NCBI GenBank assembly: GCA_039090855.1
Contig: CM077002.1
Coordinates: forward strand, 82,650,194-82,714,193
Direction: 5' to 3'
Origin: Macrothele yani
Lineage: Eukaryota; Arthropoda; Arachnida; Araneae; Macrothelidae
DNA: 64,000 bases
In this document: piece by piece, positions 1 to 10,558 of the stretch
Layout: the number at the start of each line of letters is the position of its first letter
Position numbering within the stretch: the stretch's first letter is position 1
Made by a program: the position numbers and the translations under genes
Notes under the pieces: model-generated
Seen by the model: the letters and a program-made list of their open reading frames with translations, nothing else
Told to the model about the DNA's origin: nothing
Databases searched by the model: none

Positions 1-222
1 GGTATGGAGAAAATCGAGGAACATGCTAAGTTACGTAAAAGTTATATTGTACATGGAAGCTTTAAACTACATCTTTAGTTTTTCTTCAGCCAGAGTTTGG
101 ATGAAAATTTCTATTAATTTCCATCCAAACTCTTGCTAAAGAAGAACTAAAGACATAGTTCAAAAGCTTCTGTGTAAAATATAACTTTCACATAATTTAA
201 GCATGTTCCTCTATCTTCTCCA
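1..222. repeat. Palindromic fold-back repeat at the left edge
   Basis: Bases 1-110 are an imperfect inverted copy of about 115-222: the GGAACATGCT stretch near 20 returns as AGCATGTTCC near 203, and the arms stay alignable to a short central loop near 113. This is the form of a palindromic MITE or fold-back element. The left end may continue outside the window, so neither terminus nor target duplication can be judged. No coding frame of note. Confidence 0.7.
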
Positions 223-597
223 CAACAATGAAATAATTCTTCATTACAATAAGCAATATAAAAATGATTTCTTACTTTAAAAGGGAATTATTTACAGCTC
301 AGTGAGTAGTTTAAGGCTTTCATACATAGGAGAGGCTTCCAGAAAACTAGTGTAGTGGAACAATACATAAACAGTTAAAAATATATTAATATAGGTATTT
401 GATAAAACTGGATTAGACTGACATATAAGAGAAAGTGGTCATAAAATAAATTGGGAATTCACTATTAAAAACTATTCAAAATTTAAGCTCATGTTTCTTG
501 TGAACTGAGAAAAAGTGATAGCTGTCTTAAATGTAGATTAATATATTTTTTTACATATGTCAGCAGAAAAAAACTATCAGAAGTTTGAAAAATGTTA

Positions 598-1795
598 GGG
601 ATATGCAAAAGTTTCTGCCGCCCTCGCTAGTGGGTGCTGTAGGGGTCTAACCGGCTGGCAACCCATGCTGTTATTTAGTACGTAAAGCCAAGCATGGCAG
701 CCGATAAAATTCATTTGTGGCACTCTTTGTTATTCATGTTTAATTTAGGGAAAAGTGTGAGTGAAGCATACAGTTCAATACGTCATGCATATGGCAAAAC
801 AGTTATGGGTGAGCGGACGTGTCGAGAATGGTTTGCCAGGTTTAAGAAATATGATCCAAGCTTGGAAGACAAGCCACATGCAGGTAGATCTCAGGAACTC
901 GCAGACGAGAAGCTGGAATTGCTGTTGCAAGAGGATGCCACACAATCGACCATGCAACTGGCAAAACGTTTGAAAGTGGCTCAATCGACGGTGGCACAGC
1001 ATCTACAGGCCTTGGGGAAGATCCAGAAGATTGGTAAGTGGGCTCTGCATACTTTAACAGGGCTAATATTAGTCAACGATTGAGCATCTGCATGTCATTG
1101 CTGAAGAGGTTTCAAGGAAAGAATTTCTTGTGGAAGGTTTTCATCAGGGATGAAAAATGGGTCTATTGCGACAACCCCGTACGCAAGGGATCCTGGGTCA
1201 ACCCAGGCCAGCCATCAACATCCACTGCAAAACAGAATATCCACGGGAAAAAGGTGCTGATGTGTGTGTGTGGTGGGATATGCATGGAGGGCTGTCCTTC
1301 AAACTGTTGAAACCAGATGAAACAGTCACTGCACAACGATATAGCGATCATTTGATGAAACTGAATGCCACAATCGAGCAAAAATGCCCATTGACAGGTA
1401 AAGGATGCCACCCAGTCATCCTGTTACATGATAATGCCAGACCACATGTCGATGCCACCATGAAATCAACCCTTGAACAGTTATACTGAAAGGTTTTACC
1501 GCACCCGGCTTACTCCCTGGACATTGCATCCTCAGACTTTCATCTGTTTTGCTCTATGCAACATGCCCTAACCCAACAGCAGTTCACCACAGTTCCAGAG
1601 GTGGAAAATTTCATCACTGCATTCTTCAGCTCCAAACCCGAGTCCTTCTATCACATGGGCATTCATTTGTTGCCTTAAAAATGGCAAAAGGTCATTGATG
1701 CTAACAGGAATTATTTTGTTGAATAAATGTGTACTGGTTTCATGATTGTTAATGTCTCCTTTCTCCTTAAAATGGCAGAAACTTTTGCATACCCG
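598..1795 (+). mobile_element. mariner element, near full length
   Basis: A 1198-bp element between two TA dinucleotides (596-597 and 1796-1797), the usual mariner target duplication. The ends match as imperfect inverted repeats sharing TATGCAAAAGTTTCTGCC. The interior carries a broken mariner transposase in the same orientation. Length, TA target and terminal repeats all fit the mariner family. It lies directly beside a second mariner-type remnant on the opposite strand. Non-functional because of frameshifts and stops. Confidence 0.9.
694..1726 (+). pseudogene. mariner transposase, frameshifted
   Basis: Starts at the ATG at 694 with a mariner-type N-terminal helix-turn-helix region (about 110 residues, including GERTCREWFARF and a second HTH before LQALGKIQKIGKW). 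The catalytic part follows in other frames: first aspartate in IRDEKW near 1150, second in HDNARPH near 1430, and third in SSDFHLF near 1540, which is the DD34D triad of mariners. Frame changes occur near 1040-1085 and 1160-1310. A TGA near 1486 sits where the family usually has tryptophan, and another stop lies near 1677. The three catalytic acids are still encoded, but no single frame joins them. About 340 codons in total, normal for the family. Confidence 0.88.
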
Positions 1796-1799
1796 TAAT

Positions 1800-2497
1800 A
1801 ATTCATTAAGTGGAAAACTGGTTTGGAAAAGGTTAAATGTGAGACTTAACCCTAAACCATGACTGATTGGGGATACAGGCATTGTGCCATTATTCCAGAT
1901 GGTCCAGGCAGTTCAGAGGACCATATTCTGGCATTCTGATGATTTGTTCTTTCTTCAACGTGAAGACTTTCTCGTCTGTGAAGACAATGTTCTCCCACTG
2001 ATGATTGGCGGTGTAATGCAACAGTGCTGTACATTTCTGAAGCTGAGTTTCTTATTCTTTTCTGTAAGAAATTAGGCTTTGCGGATTTTATATGGCTTTA
2101 GACTAAGGTTCTCTTTGGTGATGTGACGAACTGTTTCTCTGTTGATGCCTATCTGGTGAGTGATTTTTCTCATTGATCTCCTTGGATTCCTCTGGATCCT
2201 CTCTTTGATGATCTGGAAGTTCCTTGGTGTGTGCACAGTTGCCTTTCTACCTCTTCCTGGATGGTCATTTGTGTTGCCAAATTCTTTGTACCATTTTATG
2301 GCATCACTGATGGTTTGTTTTGGAACTCCAAGCAACTTCACCATTTCACATTGGCATTTTCCAGCTTTATACAGCTGAATAATTGCAGTTTGCTGACAGG
2401 ACATTATGAAAGTAAAATGATACAGCTCAACTGGCTTCAGTACATGAATATAAAGGTTTGTAGACAATGGCTAAGCAAAATTACTCCTGTATAGCTA
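1800..2497 (-). pseudogene. Tc1/mariner-type transposase remnant, 3' truncated
   Basis: The minus-strand frame 2467-2072 begins a paired-like DNA-binding region: KLLGVPKQTISDAIKWYK, a GRGRK AT-hook-like motif, then a second HTH ending INRETVRHITKE. After a frame change the catalytic domain begins with FTDEKVF near 1985 and runs to a stop near 1900. The second and third catalytic acids are missing because the copy ends at about 1800, next to the mariner insertion. A putative 5' inverted terminus starting CAGGAGTAATTTTGCTTAGC lies at about 2475-2495. Family-level assignment is firm; the lineage within Tc1/mariner is not. Confidence 0.8.
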
Positions 2498-2519
2498 TAT
2501 ATGTTTACTGTATGGCATT

Positions 2520-3480
2520 TGAAACTTTGTCCGGGTTATTTATCATCACCCTGTGTATTGAAACCCATTTATTTATTTTTATCTGTACATTATTTTTAAT
2601 AAAAATTTAATTCTTATGGATACCAATTAAAAACCTTTAAAAGAAATTAAAAGTACTTCAATTTTACCTACGTACTTGAATACACAAAACCATGTGTTTT
2701 TTTATTTATTTCTTCTAGCCTTTCATTACCTGTTTCATTCATTTTCTTATCATGAATATCAAAATTTCTAATAATATTTCTACTCTTTTAATTTTGAGAA
2801 GGCTGGCTGGTTGCAGGTTTCAGTGCTCTGTCGGCTTTTGGATGAATGAGATTTAAAATCTCACTTGGATTCATTATCAGACCCACACAAAATTCTGTGT
2901 GATTGACATGCCATGTTTTCATGGTGGAACTGACTTATTGATGGGGATCAAATGTTACATCTCTCATGGGAGTGGTCGATCGCTTCCGCACAAGTAGGAA
3001 TCGTGGTTTGAAGTTAATATTTGAAATAAAGCCCCCCCCCCTTTTTTTTTTTTTTTGTGAAACCCTGTTGCCACTGTGTGGGAAACCTTGAAATAAGTGG
3101 AAATTTAGATTTAGGAATGCATGTAAAAAACTTTGTTTTGGTTGAATTGATTTGAGTATTTTTCAATTCTCAATTTTTTTTTCTTTTTTGGAAGTTTGCT
3201 TAGGCTTTTAAATTGTGAAGAGGACATATAGGAAACAGTTGCCCACTTGTCTAGCTCTAACCAGTTTAGCATTAATAATTTCACTCTGTAAATATTGTAT
3301 GTTCCAATAACCACCACAGTTTTGTCCCATTTTCGTGATGTTATATGTCATAAAAGTCCTTCACACAGTTCTAGGAGTTTTTCTTGTTTGTTAAATTTAT
3401 GTATGTGTTTTGAAATGATATGACCAATTGCTGTTTTAATGAAATGCAAAAATTCAGTTCTTTCCTTGGTTTCATTTTTA
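2520..3480. other. Intergenic or intronic AT-rich DNA, no gene seen
   Basis: AT-rich sequence without a convincing exon. It contains a C9 run joined to a T-run near 3033-3055. Nothing else recognised. Confidence 0.5.
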
Positions 3481-3481
3481 G

Positions 3482-3593
3482 TGTTTCAACCAGTTTGGAG
3501 AAGAGAAGTCCATTGGTATGGTTGCAGAAACCCAGGGTAGATGCTGTCTCAGAATCACAGATACCTACACAATCTTCTTTGGTAACAAGAGAG
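3482..3593 (+). CDS. Host exon candidate A (partial gene)
   Basis: A pyrimidine-rich tract ending TTTTTAG precedes this 112-bp segment and GTAAAA follows it. One leading base completes a codon, then 37 codons stay open, from VSTSLEKRSPLVWLQKP to SSLVTRE, ending in phase 0. That matches the phase-0 start of the candidate at 4565, so the two join without a break. The peptide is polar with serine/threonine-rich stretches and no recognised domain. A second frame across the segment is also open but does not join 4565 in phase. Probably a real internal exon; the protein is not identified. Confidence 0.5.
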
Positions 3594-4564
3594 GTAAAAT
3601 TTTTTTTTGTTTATTTTCAATGTTTTATTTATATTTTTAAATTTGATGTGTGTTCTCTCGATAGCTTGTGACTTATTAAATTTTAACACATTGATTACAA
3701 GAATATAGGTATGTAATATTTGCTTCCCCCTCCCCCTTAAGTGTATCTTTGCTTGATAGAATATCTGTGTTTTCCCCATTATAAATTTTTCAGATAAATT
3801 TTTAACATAACTTCATTTGTAATAATTAGGATATTTATCATCATGTACTGTTTTAATGTATAATTATGGTGATAGTTCACTTTATGAGGGCCTTTAAATT
3901 AACAAAGTTCTTAAATATCATTATTAGAAATGCTAGACCCTTATTGTTTGAAAAAGTTCCTTCTGTTTTTCCCCCAATTTATTGGTGCTTGATGGAAAGT
4001 CTTAAGGCATTTCTTTGTCTGCAAAACACTGTGCCAGGCTGAACTGGACAAAAATGCATTTCTCCTGCAGTGGAAACTGCAGTTGATGGGGAACCTCTGT
4101 AGGAGAAACTGTGAGACAACTTAGGAACCATATAGCAGAACATTAAGCCACTATAAGAAATGCTTCCTGCAAAACAGGACTTGACTGACACATTCAAAAC
4201 ACTGGGCATTCAATTAATTGGAACTCCATAAATATTCTAGTACATCAGGAACACTTTGTACTAAGAAAGTTGGAAGAAGATGTGAAAACTGAAGGAAGAA
4301 CAGAAGACAATTAATGACCACAAAGACTGGCTGCTACCATACAAGTGGCAACACATATTCTCTTGAGTCAGCCCGATGATAGGTTGGAGTACAACCTGAA
4401 AATTTGGCAAATGAGCAAAAAATCATCCTAGAAATCCATATAGAAATGAAGTTAATTTTAATGATAACATCACTAGGATTTGGCATGAATTCACTAATGC
4501 AAAGAAGAAAAAAGTGAAAACTGTTTTTTAAAATTGAATTATTTTTTCCTTTTCTCTTTTTCAG

Positions 4565-4657
4565 ACTGTTAATGAGCAGTATGCTGGAAATCTAGAGGCC
4601 GAAATGCAGCTGCACCTTGAGGAAAATAAGAAACTTAGAAGAATAGCCTTGGCCACT
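4565..4657 (+). CDS. Host exon candidate B, coiled-coil-like (partial gene)
   Basis: A tract of mixed T/C ending TTTTTCAG precedes the segment and GTATGT, a strong donor, follows it. The 93 bp give 31 open codons in phase 0-0, starting TVNEQYAGNLEAEMQ and containing LHLEENKKLRRIA, a heptad-like, charged helix. Joined to 3482-3593 it gives a polar N-terminal part followed by a predicted coiled coil. The ENKKL segment faintly recalls geminin-type coiled coils, but the resemblance is too short to name the gene. The exon that follows it cannot be identified: the next good candidate (42173) is out of phase. Confidence 0.55.
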
Positions 4658-4659
4658 GT

Positions 4660-6480
4660 ATGTCTTAAATTTTATTAAGTGTCACTGTTGCTATTTTGTG
4701 AGTTTATGTGAAAATTTTTGTCTTCAAGGCATTTTTCTAATTTATCTGAAATTTTTTGTCTTCAAGGTGTTTTGCTAATTTATCTGAAAAATTTTGTCTT
4801 CAAAATTTTCTTGCTGTAGTATGTACAAAAAAGTAGCTTCTAAAATTTTGTATGAAATGTTTATTTAAATTGAATGTTTTACCTTTTGGAACAAGGTGCG
4901 CTTTTTATTCTGATATCCACTTAACAGTTAGAATTATCTGTATTAACTTTACACTGAATTTTAAATAAATGGCTGTGCCATATTTCAGAAAAAAAGTACC
5001 GTGAGTTTGTTCTAGATAAAGATTGAATTGGTTTACAGGAAACAGCTCTCATCGTAGACAAATGACTGTACATTGATATTTGACTGCCAATTTTTTTCTT
5101 AATAGTATGACAGGTTATGTAATGTAATTAGTACATTTGGTATATCCATGCATTTAGTAACTATTATTTTTCTATACATTGATATTATCTGGGGCAAAAA
5201 GTGTGACATAATCATAGATGGCAGTAGATTGCCAGAAAGAGTTCAACACCCACACAGGTCAAAGACGTCTGCTAACACAGGTCATGTTGAGCATTTGGCG
5301 GAATATCAAAGGAATTGTTGTTACCATCCGATGGATTTGGTACTGTTGAGATCTGTTGTCATCAACTGAATTACTTGAAGAATGCTTTGAAGTGTAATCA
5401 CTGTTAGCTAGTTAATGAAAGAGGAGTCATGCTTTACAGGAAGAAACTCACTCCCATATGACAAAAAAGACTATCCAAAAATATTAAGAACTTGGATTGT
5501 GAACTAATGTTCCATCCTTTGTGCCAGACCTTGTGCCCTCAATCTTTCACTTATTTTCATTTGAGGCCTACATCTGAATGATGAAACTCCTCAACAAGTT
5601 GAGAACTCCAGGAAGACATATGTTTCTTTTTCACATCTAAACTTGCAAACTTTTTATTGAGTGGGAACTGAACTTTTTGGTAAAATGGGGAAATGTTGAA
5701 TTCAGTGATGCATGATTATCAATTAAACATCATCTGCATTTCTTTCTTTTTTAATGTCACATGCTGTTTACTGTTTGAAAATGGCAAGGATTTATCAAAT
5801 GACCAATACTTTTAATATTATAGTACAATTGGTACACACTAAATTACTGGAAAGGTCCTTTGTGTATATTAAAGTGGCATATCTGCCAAATTTTATGGTT
5901 TACCCTTAAAATTTATGGAAATTCTACTTGTGTTATGGGTATTTTACGGGTGACATATTTTATAGGTTAGTACATTTTTGAGGGGAGAATAAATGGCTCC
6001 AAGGATCACTATGCCTGTATTCTGATTTGTTCGATTGCATTTTCATCCACTTTTGCATCTTTCTACTTACAGCCAAGCAGGAAAGACTGGGTAAAAACTG
6101 TGGAATTAGGATTGGCAATAACTGCTAAAAGAGAAAGAGAAGAGACAGAAAGGGAAAAATGAATAATATTGGCACACATAATACTTAAAATTGCATTTTT
6201 AAAAGGTATTCTAACATGTTGGAACAAATATGTAAGGTTGAAACCTTACTTTAGTGAAAGTAAAAAGTTACTGCAATAATATTGCAGTTACAAGTCAAAT
6301 TTTTATCTCTGCCTATAGCCTAAAGATAGTGTACTAATTATATGATTATATGTGTATATCTATTGTATTTTAGTGCTGTAAGTGTGAAGTAATGCGAAAT
6401 ATCTTAATTACGACATGAAATTGATTAAAATAGACAATATGCATTATAAAAACGATTTTTCGTATAAATAGACTAAATAG
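4660..6480. other. Probable intron, no gene seen
   Basis: AT-rich sequence after the donor at 4658. It includes short direct echoes near 4715-4805, where a 'TTTTGTCTTCAA' motif occurs three times. The stretch about 5190-5600 has locally different composition and may be a decayed repeat, but I could not assign it. Confidence 0.4.
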
Positions 6481-6483
6481 ACT

Positions 6484-6560
6484 TTTAATCGATATGTTTG
6501 AAACATTTAATTGCTACGGTTAATATTGAATATATCAATCAGTCAAACATATCGATTAAA
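6484..6560. repeat. 18-bp perfect inverted repeat with 41-bp spacer
   Basis: TTTAATCGATATGTTTGA at 6484-6501 is exactly complementary to 6543-6560. The spacer is AT-rich and non-coding. It could be a small hairpin, or the ends of a very short element. No target duplication is obvious. Confidence 0.6.
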
Positions 6561-7010
6561 CGTTCATTGAAATTTTTATACATACTTTAATTCTTGAAAG
6601 TTGGCAGTTTTGCAATGGTGTAACCCCTGTATCTTCATGCTTCTGTGAAAGGAATTTGTCATGGTTCATGCATGTTGTTTTGTCGAAAGAGTGGCAATTT
6701 GTGGTAATGACATTAAAAAATCCATTCTGTTTCAGAATAACAACAAAAATAAAAAATAAAAAAAAATAAAAGGGAAAGGAAATTGCATTGACACACACAC
6801 ACAACTGACAGCAGCAGCTACAGTGTACTGAATTGAAAAAAAATTGAAAACATTGTCATCCATTACTAAAAACCATTATACTGTGAAAGAATTAGTGTAT
6901 CTTTTAATTATGGGCAATAGTTGTATTGCAAGCATCTACCCAATTTGTGCACATCATTTCTATTAAATTGTATTTCTTGTCATACAATAAGGTTGTCGTA
7001 AAAAACGTAC

Positions 7011-7087
7011 CTCATCATCTTTATTGACATCCCACATTTGTTCAGGTGTGATAGTCCAAGGAAGTTTTCTCAGCAGGTTTTTTTGGC
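7011..7087 (-). pseudogene. Exon-like segment, inverted copy
   Basis: On the minus strand, 77 bp stay open and end in a GTACG donor. The peptide contains LPWTITPEQMWDV followed by NKDDE. The plus-strand counterpart at 12912-12988 is the same length and differs by only four residues, mostly conservative (LL/FV, K/R, K/E). No AG acceptor in the right phase precedes it, and an in-frame stop lies just upstream, so it is either a relic exon or a conserved non-exonic piece. Protein family not recognised. Confidence 0.35.
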
Positions 7088-7133
7088 CAATTTGTTTTAT
7101 TAACTATTCTTATTTTCATTATTAACCATACTA

Positions 7134-8518
7134 CACTCATCGTCAAACCCAAAAAGGAAGCAACTGACAGGAATGAAACTTGGTGGATAGGTTTGACATC
7201 GTGAGACGTGCAAATGATTCAAGTATCGCGCTCGGCCCCTCATGTGATGCAAGCAAGGAGTAGGAGGGGTCGTAGCGCTGTGCCTGCCCGAGGTCGTCCC
7301 GTTGCACGTGCTTGCCATTCTGACTCGTGTTGTTGCATCCTTTGCAAGTGAAGTATGCGTTGGAAAAATGTTTGGAAGCAATTCGAGCAGTTGGAGGAGT
7401 TCGAGAGGGGCTGCATCATCCGGCTCCGGGAAGCAGGATGATCTTATTGTCATATTGCACGCCGTACCGGTCGTGTGGATATCACCATAGCACACTGTTG
7501 GCAGCAGCAACAGGAAGGATCTGGGAAACCTATATGAACCATGGAGAAAGAGGACCGATGGGTTGTCCAACATGTGCAAAGTGACACAACAGCCACGATT
7601 GTGGATATTCAGTGTGCAGTGGTGCCCTCTATGCATTGCCTGATTAGTGCCAGCACCATTGGCAGACGGCTGCATGACGTAAGACTACACGCACACAGAC
7701 CGTTACGACTGCCTTTAACACCATTGCATCATTGCCAAAGACTGCAATGGTGTCATGCCAGACTGCCATAGAGCCACTCAGAATAGCAGTGGGTGATCTT
7801 CAGTGACGAGTCCCGCTTTTGTCTTGGAGGAGACGACCACCGAATCCGTGTGTGGAGGCACCATGTTCAGCGCCAAGATGAATGGTTTGTTGTCGAGCGT
7901 CACACGTCCACAAGGCCTGGTGTCATGGTGTGGGGTGCAATTGCCTACAATGCCAGATCACCTTTGGTGTTCATAACGGGCACTTTGACAGCCCAACATT
8001 ACATTAATGAGGTCCTGCAAGCAGTGGCTCTACCTTTTCTGAACACTCACTTTGGTGCGATTTCCCAGCAGGACAACGCTTGTCCGCATACTGCTGCTAT
8101 CTCGAGAGCTTGCCTTCAAGGCACTGACACTGTGCCATGGCCAGCCGCATTGCGTGACCTATCGCAGATTGAAAATGTGTGGGATGCTATTGGATGCGGT
8201 ATCCACACTCCACCCCTACTACCCAATCTGCAGGAACTGCGTGAGAAAATTCAAGCTGCATTTGATGGCTTATCGCAGGGCACCATTACAAAGCTGTACA
8301 ATTGCATGCCGAGATGTTTGGCATGCTGTGTGAGCAAACATGGCGGCCCGACGCCATACTGAGAGACACTACTTATTGGCGTGTAACTCAATAAATATTG
8401 CCCATAGCAGTCTCAATGTTTAATAATTTATTGTTCGTGGTAACCTTTACATTCCTCCCGAATAGCATTGGAATCCAACATGTCCTTCTGGGTGCAACTA
8501 TTTCTTTGACGATGAGTG
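7134..8518 (+). mobile_element. Tc1-family transposon inserted in the left arm
   Basis: A 1385-bp element between TA dinucleotides at 7132-7133 and 8519-8520. Both ends read CACTCATCGTCAAA inward. The other arm of the duplication gives the uninterrupted site near 12860-12870. It carries a broken Tc1-like transposase in the + orientation and is somewhat more GC-rich than its surroundings. It inserted after the arms had been duplicated. Confidence 0.9.
7380..8362 (+). pseudogene. Tc1-type DDE transposase, 5' half broken, 3' half open
   Basis: The 3' half is one open frame (7793-8362, 189 residues). It carries FSDESRF (first catalytic D), GVMVWGAI, QQDNACPHTA (second D) and LSQIENVWD (the glutamate), the DD34E arrangement of Tc1 transposases, and ends with CMPRCL. 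Upstream, the DNA-binding part (a FERG-like start, RTGRVDITIA-like helix, STIGRRLHDVRLHAHRPLR) is spread over two other frames between about 7390 and 7770, with stops near 7435 and 7770. The catalytic half is unusually well kept for a dead element, but no full-length frame exists. Confidence 0.88.
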
Positions 8519-8896
8519 TATTTTAATAATTTAACATTTAAAGTTCAAAGTTAAAAATCATGTTAAAACCTACTTTGTTATATATTATAATACTTTAAAA
8601 GCCATGTTTACAAATAAAAGCAACTATATGCAATTTAGTTTACATGTCACTTTTTGCACAGCTAAGAAACATGCTGAAATCTGGCCTTAAAGCTTTTCAC
8701 ATAAAACTTGTGCGTCATCAAAAGTTCACAAAGCACGCACGTCGTCGCTGTCCACAAGCAACACTGGCATTGAATGATGGATCACTACGAGGTTCTTCTC
8801 ACTCACCAGACAGCTGCCTTCATTCATCACAATCAAAAAGCTTCATCACATGTCTTTGTACTGCCCTCTATGAAACAAGTAGGTATCCAAGGTAGT

Positions 8897-8898
<2 letters not shown>

Positions 8899-8928
<30 letters not shown>
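8899..8928. repeat. Long poly-T tract
   Basis: A run of about 29 T next to the inverted-duplication arm and just before the MITE at 8940. It resembles the reverse complement of a retroposon tail, but no body was recognised next to it. Confidence 0.8.
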
Positions 8929-8929
<1 letters not shown>

Positions 8930-8939
8930 ATTTATTATA

Positions 8940-9534
8940 CAGGGTAATTCAAAACGATTCATCTTATTTAAAAAGAACACAATTCCATGCCTATCAGCTG
9001 TGTATGACCTTGACATACAACAAATGAGAGAGGAAATCTCTGAGTTTTAGTAGGTCACCACGAGAGGACTCCACTGTTGTTGTCTTCGTGACAGACAGTC
9101 TGTGAGAAAATGGTGACCATACGGAAGAAGGTTTTTTGTGCACTAGTTTTACACTTGATTACTGAACAAAACTTGTTTTTTCCTCTGCAACAGCCAGTAA
9201 TTTCTATGACTGTTTTAGTTGTTTATACAGTATGTCCTTATAAGTATATCTGTATAAAGGACAAGAGCAGCCGTAGAAATTACTGGCTGTTGCAGAGGGA
9301 ACACAAGATTTGTTCAGTAATAAAGTGTAAAACTGTAGCATACAAAAAACCTTCTCCTGTATCCTGTATGGTCACCATCTTCTCACAGACTCTCTGTCAC
9401 AAAGTCACAAGAGGAGTCCTCTCATGGTGATCTACTAAAACTCAGAGATTTCCTTTGTCAAGGTCATAAATGGTTGCTGGTAGGTGTGGAATTATGCTCT
9501 TTTGAAATAAGATGAATCATTTTGAATTACCCTG
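8940..9534. mobile_element. 595-bp palindromic MITE with TA target duplication
   Basis: The element starts CAGGGTAATTC and ends GAATTACCCTG, flanked by TA (8938-8939, 9535-9536). The arms are inverted copies over nearly their whole length: CTCAGAGATTTCC, GGTGACCATA and CAGCCAGTAATTTCTA all recur in complement. A loop lies near 9215-9260. No transposase is encoded. Ends and target are of Tc1/mariner type. It sits exactly at the 3' tail of the RTE copy that follows. Confidence 0.85.
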
Positions 9535-9569
9535 TATCATCATCATTGTCAACCATTATCAATCCACTG

Positions 9570-10506
9570 CTAGACGAAGGTCTCTCCAATCCTCTTCCAC
9601 AACGGTCTGTCTTGTGCCAGTTTCCTCCATGTTACACCTGCATACTTTTGAATTTCATCCACCCATCTTCCATGTGGTATTCTTCTGGGTCTTTTCCTGT
9701 CCCTTGGAATCCAATCTAAAATTTCGACTGTCCATCGATGGTCTGTCCTTCTGGCAGTATGTCCAGCCCATTGCCATTTCAGGGATTTTACTCTGATCAT
9801 GATGTCTTCCACTCTTGTCATTTTTCTGATCCACAAGTTCCTTTTCTTATCTCTCCTGGTTACACCAAGCATGCACCTCTCCATGCACCTTTGAGTTGTC
9901 TGCAGCCTTTGTATGTCTCTTTTAGTTAAGGTCCACGTCTCTGCACCATACATAAGCACTGGAAGGATGCATTGATCAAACCCTTTTGTTTTAAGACATA
10001 ATGGCATATTGCTCTTGAAAATTATGCTGTTTCTTCCAAAAGCTCATCAGGCAAGTTTTATACGCCGATTAATTTCTTCATCAATGTGACCCTCACTTGA
10101 TATCTGCTGTCCAAGATAAATGTAGGTGTTGGTTATCTCCAGCTTTTCCCCATCGATTGATAAATCTTCATTTCTTGTAAAAGCATTGTACATCACTTTT
10201 GTCTTCTGAAAGTTCATTTTTAATTCTACTTCTTTACTCTTGTCAGCAAGTTCCTGGATCATAACTCTGCAGCTCTGATGGGGTAGTTGCAAAAATGACT
10301 ATGTCATCAGTAAAACGAAGGTGAGTTAGATAATCTCCATTAATCTTTATCCCGTTTTCCCAGTCCAGTGATTGAAAGACATTTTCTAATGTGGCATTAA
10401 AGAGCTTGGGAGATATGGTGTCACCTTGTCTCACTCCCTTTCCAATTTGTATGTGTACTCTATTCTCAAACAGCTAAATCTTTGTACTTGCATTTTCATC
10501 TATGTT

Positions 10507-10558
<52 letters not shown>

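Larger units (their letters stand above)
6960..8860 (-). repeat. Left arm of an inverted duplication, split by a Tc1 element
   Basis: Read on the minus strand, 8860-8521 and 7131-6960 align with 12575-13055 on the plus strand at roughly 85-90% by eye. Shared landmarks are the TGATGGATCACTAC stretch, the AAAAAGTGACATG stretch and the exon-like block ending at the GTACGTTTTTTA donor. The Tc1 element at 7134-8518 interrupts this arm only. The arms are separated by a MITE, an RTE copy and a GIY-YIG fragment. Either one family of dispersed repeat or a local inverted duplication. Confidence 0.7.

Noticed and set aside
4565..4657. Naming exon B as geminin or a geminin relative
   Set aside because: Only a short coiled-coil resemblance (EENKKL-type), without the diagnostic flanking residues. 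Exons C-E do not look like that family.
5148..5369. 73-codon frame as a host gene
   Set aside because: No splice signals, no recognisable domain, ends without context. Perhaps a decayed repeat.
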